The notes under the pieces: generated by a model
What the model saw: the letters and a program-made list of their open reading frames with translations, nothing else
The model's database searches: none
Told to the model about the DNA's origin: nothing
Part shown: piece by piece, positions 62,643-64,000 of the stretch
How the letters are laid out: every line of letters starts with the position of its first letter
Numbering within the stretch: position 1 is the stretch's first letter
Source of the DNA: UBA7328 sp002471345
Lineage (GTDB): Bacteria > Bacteroidota > Bacteroidia > Chitinophagales > Saprospiraceae
Assembly (NCBI GenBank): GCA_964011275.1
Contig: CAXGOB010000013.1
Location: forward strand, 1 to 64,000
Direction: 5' to 3'
Length of the DNA stretch: 64,000 nucleotides
Translations under genes and position numbers: made by a program

Positions 62643-64000
62643 GATCCTGATTTTGGATACGGCTCTTGTAGTTGGGCGTATATTGAACCAGATCCTGATT
62701 ATCGAAGTTATGCATTTGTTGAATTTGATTTTAGCAGTTTGACTATTGATCCTGAGTGCGGCATAGACACTGCTATCTTAACACTCACTCAATCTAATGA
62801 TAATGATTCAGAAGGAGATGATTTTCAATTTCAGATTAGAAGGGTTACAAGTTCATGGACAGAAGGAAATAATGGATGTGGTGGTGGATCCAATGGATTG
62901 TCGTGGTCATCAAGGGACGGCTCGAATACATGGGCAACAGTCGGAGGTGATTATGCAGCAACGGTTTATGCAACTGAAACTGGAGGAGCTAATGATCCTG
63001 AGGGAACCACTTACTCAATGGATATAACAACATTAGTTAATGAATGGATAGACGGGACCTACAACAATTATGGATTTGTGGTGGTACCTTCATCTGATCC
63101 AAATCCAGGTCCAAATTTTGACTGGTTTTCTTTTTGGTCAGATGATGCTAACGATGCATCAAAAAGACCAAAAATTGAGATTACGTTAGGTTGTGCATAT
63201 GCTTCAGATTATGTATTAGAAATTGATACTACCACACTTCCTGCAGGTAACCCATATCTGACGACAGATAATGTAGAGACGGCAAATTTCATGGGATTAG
63301 GTGAGGTGGATTGTGGGAATAACTTTGGTTTTGATCTATCTAACAACCCTCCTATTGCTGTAGATGATTCAGATACTACAGAAATGAATGTACCAATCAG
63401 TGTAATAGTATTAGACGACGATTTTGATATAGATGGGGATAATATTGATTTGCAAGCAATGATTGTTTCCAGTCCAAGTCAAGGTGGATTTGTAAGTATA
63501 AACGACAATGGCACGCCAGGAGATCTAACGGACGATTTCTTGAATTATACTCCTCCTGTAAATTACGCTGGGAAAGACACTCTAACATATGCCATTTGTG
63601 ATGACGGAGCACCTTCCCTTTGTGACACAGCAGACGTAATCATTACAATATTAGCATTAACTAATGATCCTCCTGTTGCAGTTGATGACATAGCTATAAC
63701 AGAGCAAGACGAAATGATATGCATAGATGTACTGATTAATGATAGTGATCCAGAGGGTGATACTATTAATCCTCCCACTTCTGCTGGGAGATCTGATACA
63801 TTCCAAGTGTATTCAAGTTCTGGAACAGTTGGTGGAATAGCTGATGCATTAGATAGTATTAATGGCTCTGGAGCAATTTTTAATAGTATTGGAGATAGTT
63901 TGATCTTGGATTTTGGATCTATTGTTCCATCAGGAAATATGGTTAAGCTTGAAACTTTTGGGTTAAATAGTCAAGGAAGTATCAGAACTATCCGTTTAGA
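62643..64000 (+). CDS. Giant multi-domain surface protein, segment 3 (partial, runs off the window)
   Basis: In the same frame after the second TAG the sequence is open to the window end with no stop (452 codons). It begins DPDFGYGSCSWAYIEPDPDY and forms a DNRLRE-type domain (about 62680-63195, with SSWTEGN, WATVGGDYAATVYATETGG, ITTLVNEWIDGTYNNYGFVV and PKIEITLG). The second half of an SdrD_B-like domain follows (YVLEIDTTTLPAGNPYLTTD, NVETANFMGLGEVDCGNNFG, about 63205-63340), then two more cadherin-like repeats (about 63350-63650 and 63660 onward). The true C-terminus, where a T9SS sorting domain would be expected, lies outside the window. Confidence 0.75.

Noticed and set aside
1..64000. tRNA genes, CRISPR arrays, intact insertion sequences, prophage
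   Set aside because: None was seen on reading both strands; there is no T-loop/acceptor pattern, regularly spaced repeat or transposase/phage gene.

Overview
The window looks like a chromosomal segment of a marine-type Bacteroidota. The evidence is a base composition clearly below 50% GC, TAnnTTTG-type -7 promoter elements, almost no Shine-Dalgarno sites, many lipoproteins, and a type IX secretion/gliding cluster (porV, porU, a PorP/SprF protein, gldJ). It also carries DUF6090, DUF5916, DUF6624 and M56/BlaR1 proteins, which are typical of the phylum. I cannot place it below phylum from sequence alone. No tRNA, CRISPR array or intact insertion sequence was seen.

1-8.7 kb is an accessory-looking region. 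It has five DUF6090 membrane-protein paralogues: one cut by the window edge, one with two in-frame stops, one frameshifted and two intact. It also has a Vat-type acetyltransferase, a first BlaI-BlaR1 pair, a DUF4440 protein and two copies of a ~140-bp repeat. 8.7-24.3 kb is metabolic. It holds a luciferase-like oxidoreductase, an FKBP lipoprotein, a thioredoxin lipoprotein, an LVIVD lipoprotein, a malonate module (malonyl-CoA synthetase, madL, madM) facing an amidase, a sterol-desaturase/MFS pair, metZ-metX, OsmC and a split DUF1214/DUF1254 pair.

24.4-32.7 kb holds a class A beta-lactamase-like gene divergent from a second BlaI-BlaR1 pair, a DUF5916 protein, and a third BlaI-BlaR1 pair. Each BlaI gene is preceded by recognisable palindromic operators. 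Two loci share an AACTA-N6-TAGTT type and the third has a TCTACA-N2-TGTAGA type. The three BlaR1-like proteins share the M56 zinc-protease core but end in three different periplasmic modules.

32.8-44.7 kb has an oxidoreductase, an MFS transporter, glutathione peroxidase, a fatty acid desaturase, DUF1684, a phytanoyl-CoA dioxygenase-like protein divergent from an AraC regulator, and a recR-glycosyltransferase-M20 operon. 44.8-57.2 kb is core genome: pdhC, fabI, RNase P RNA, porV, porU, a PorP-like gene, gldJ, murF and a divergent formiminoglutamase-like protein. 57.4-64 kb encodes an OmpA protein and a giant multi-domain surface protein that runs off the window. Its reading frame is open for more than 1350 codons except for two in-frame TAG codons.
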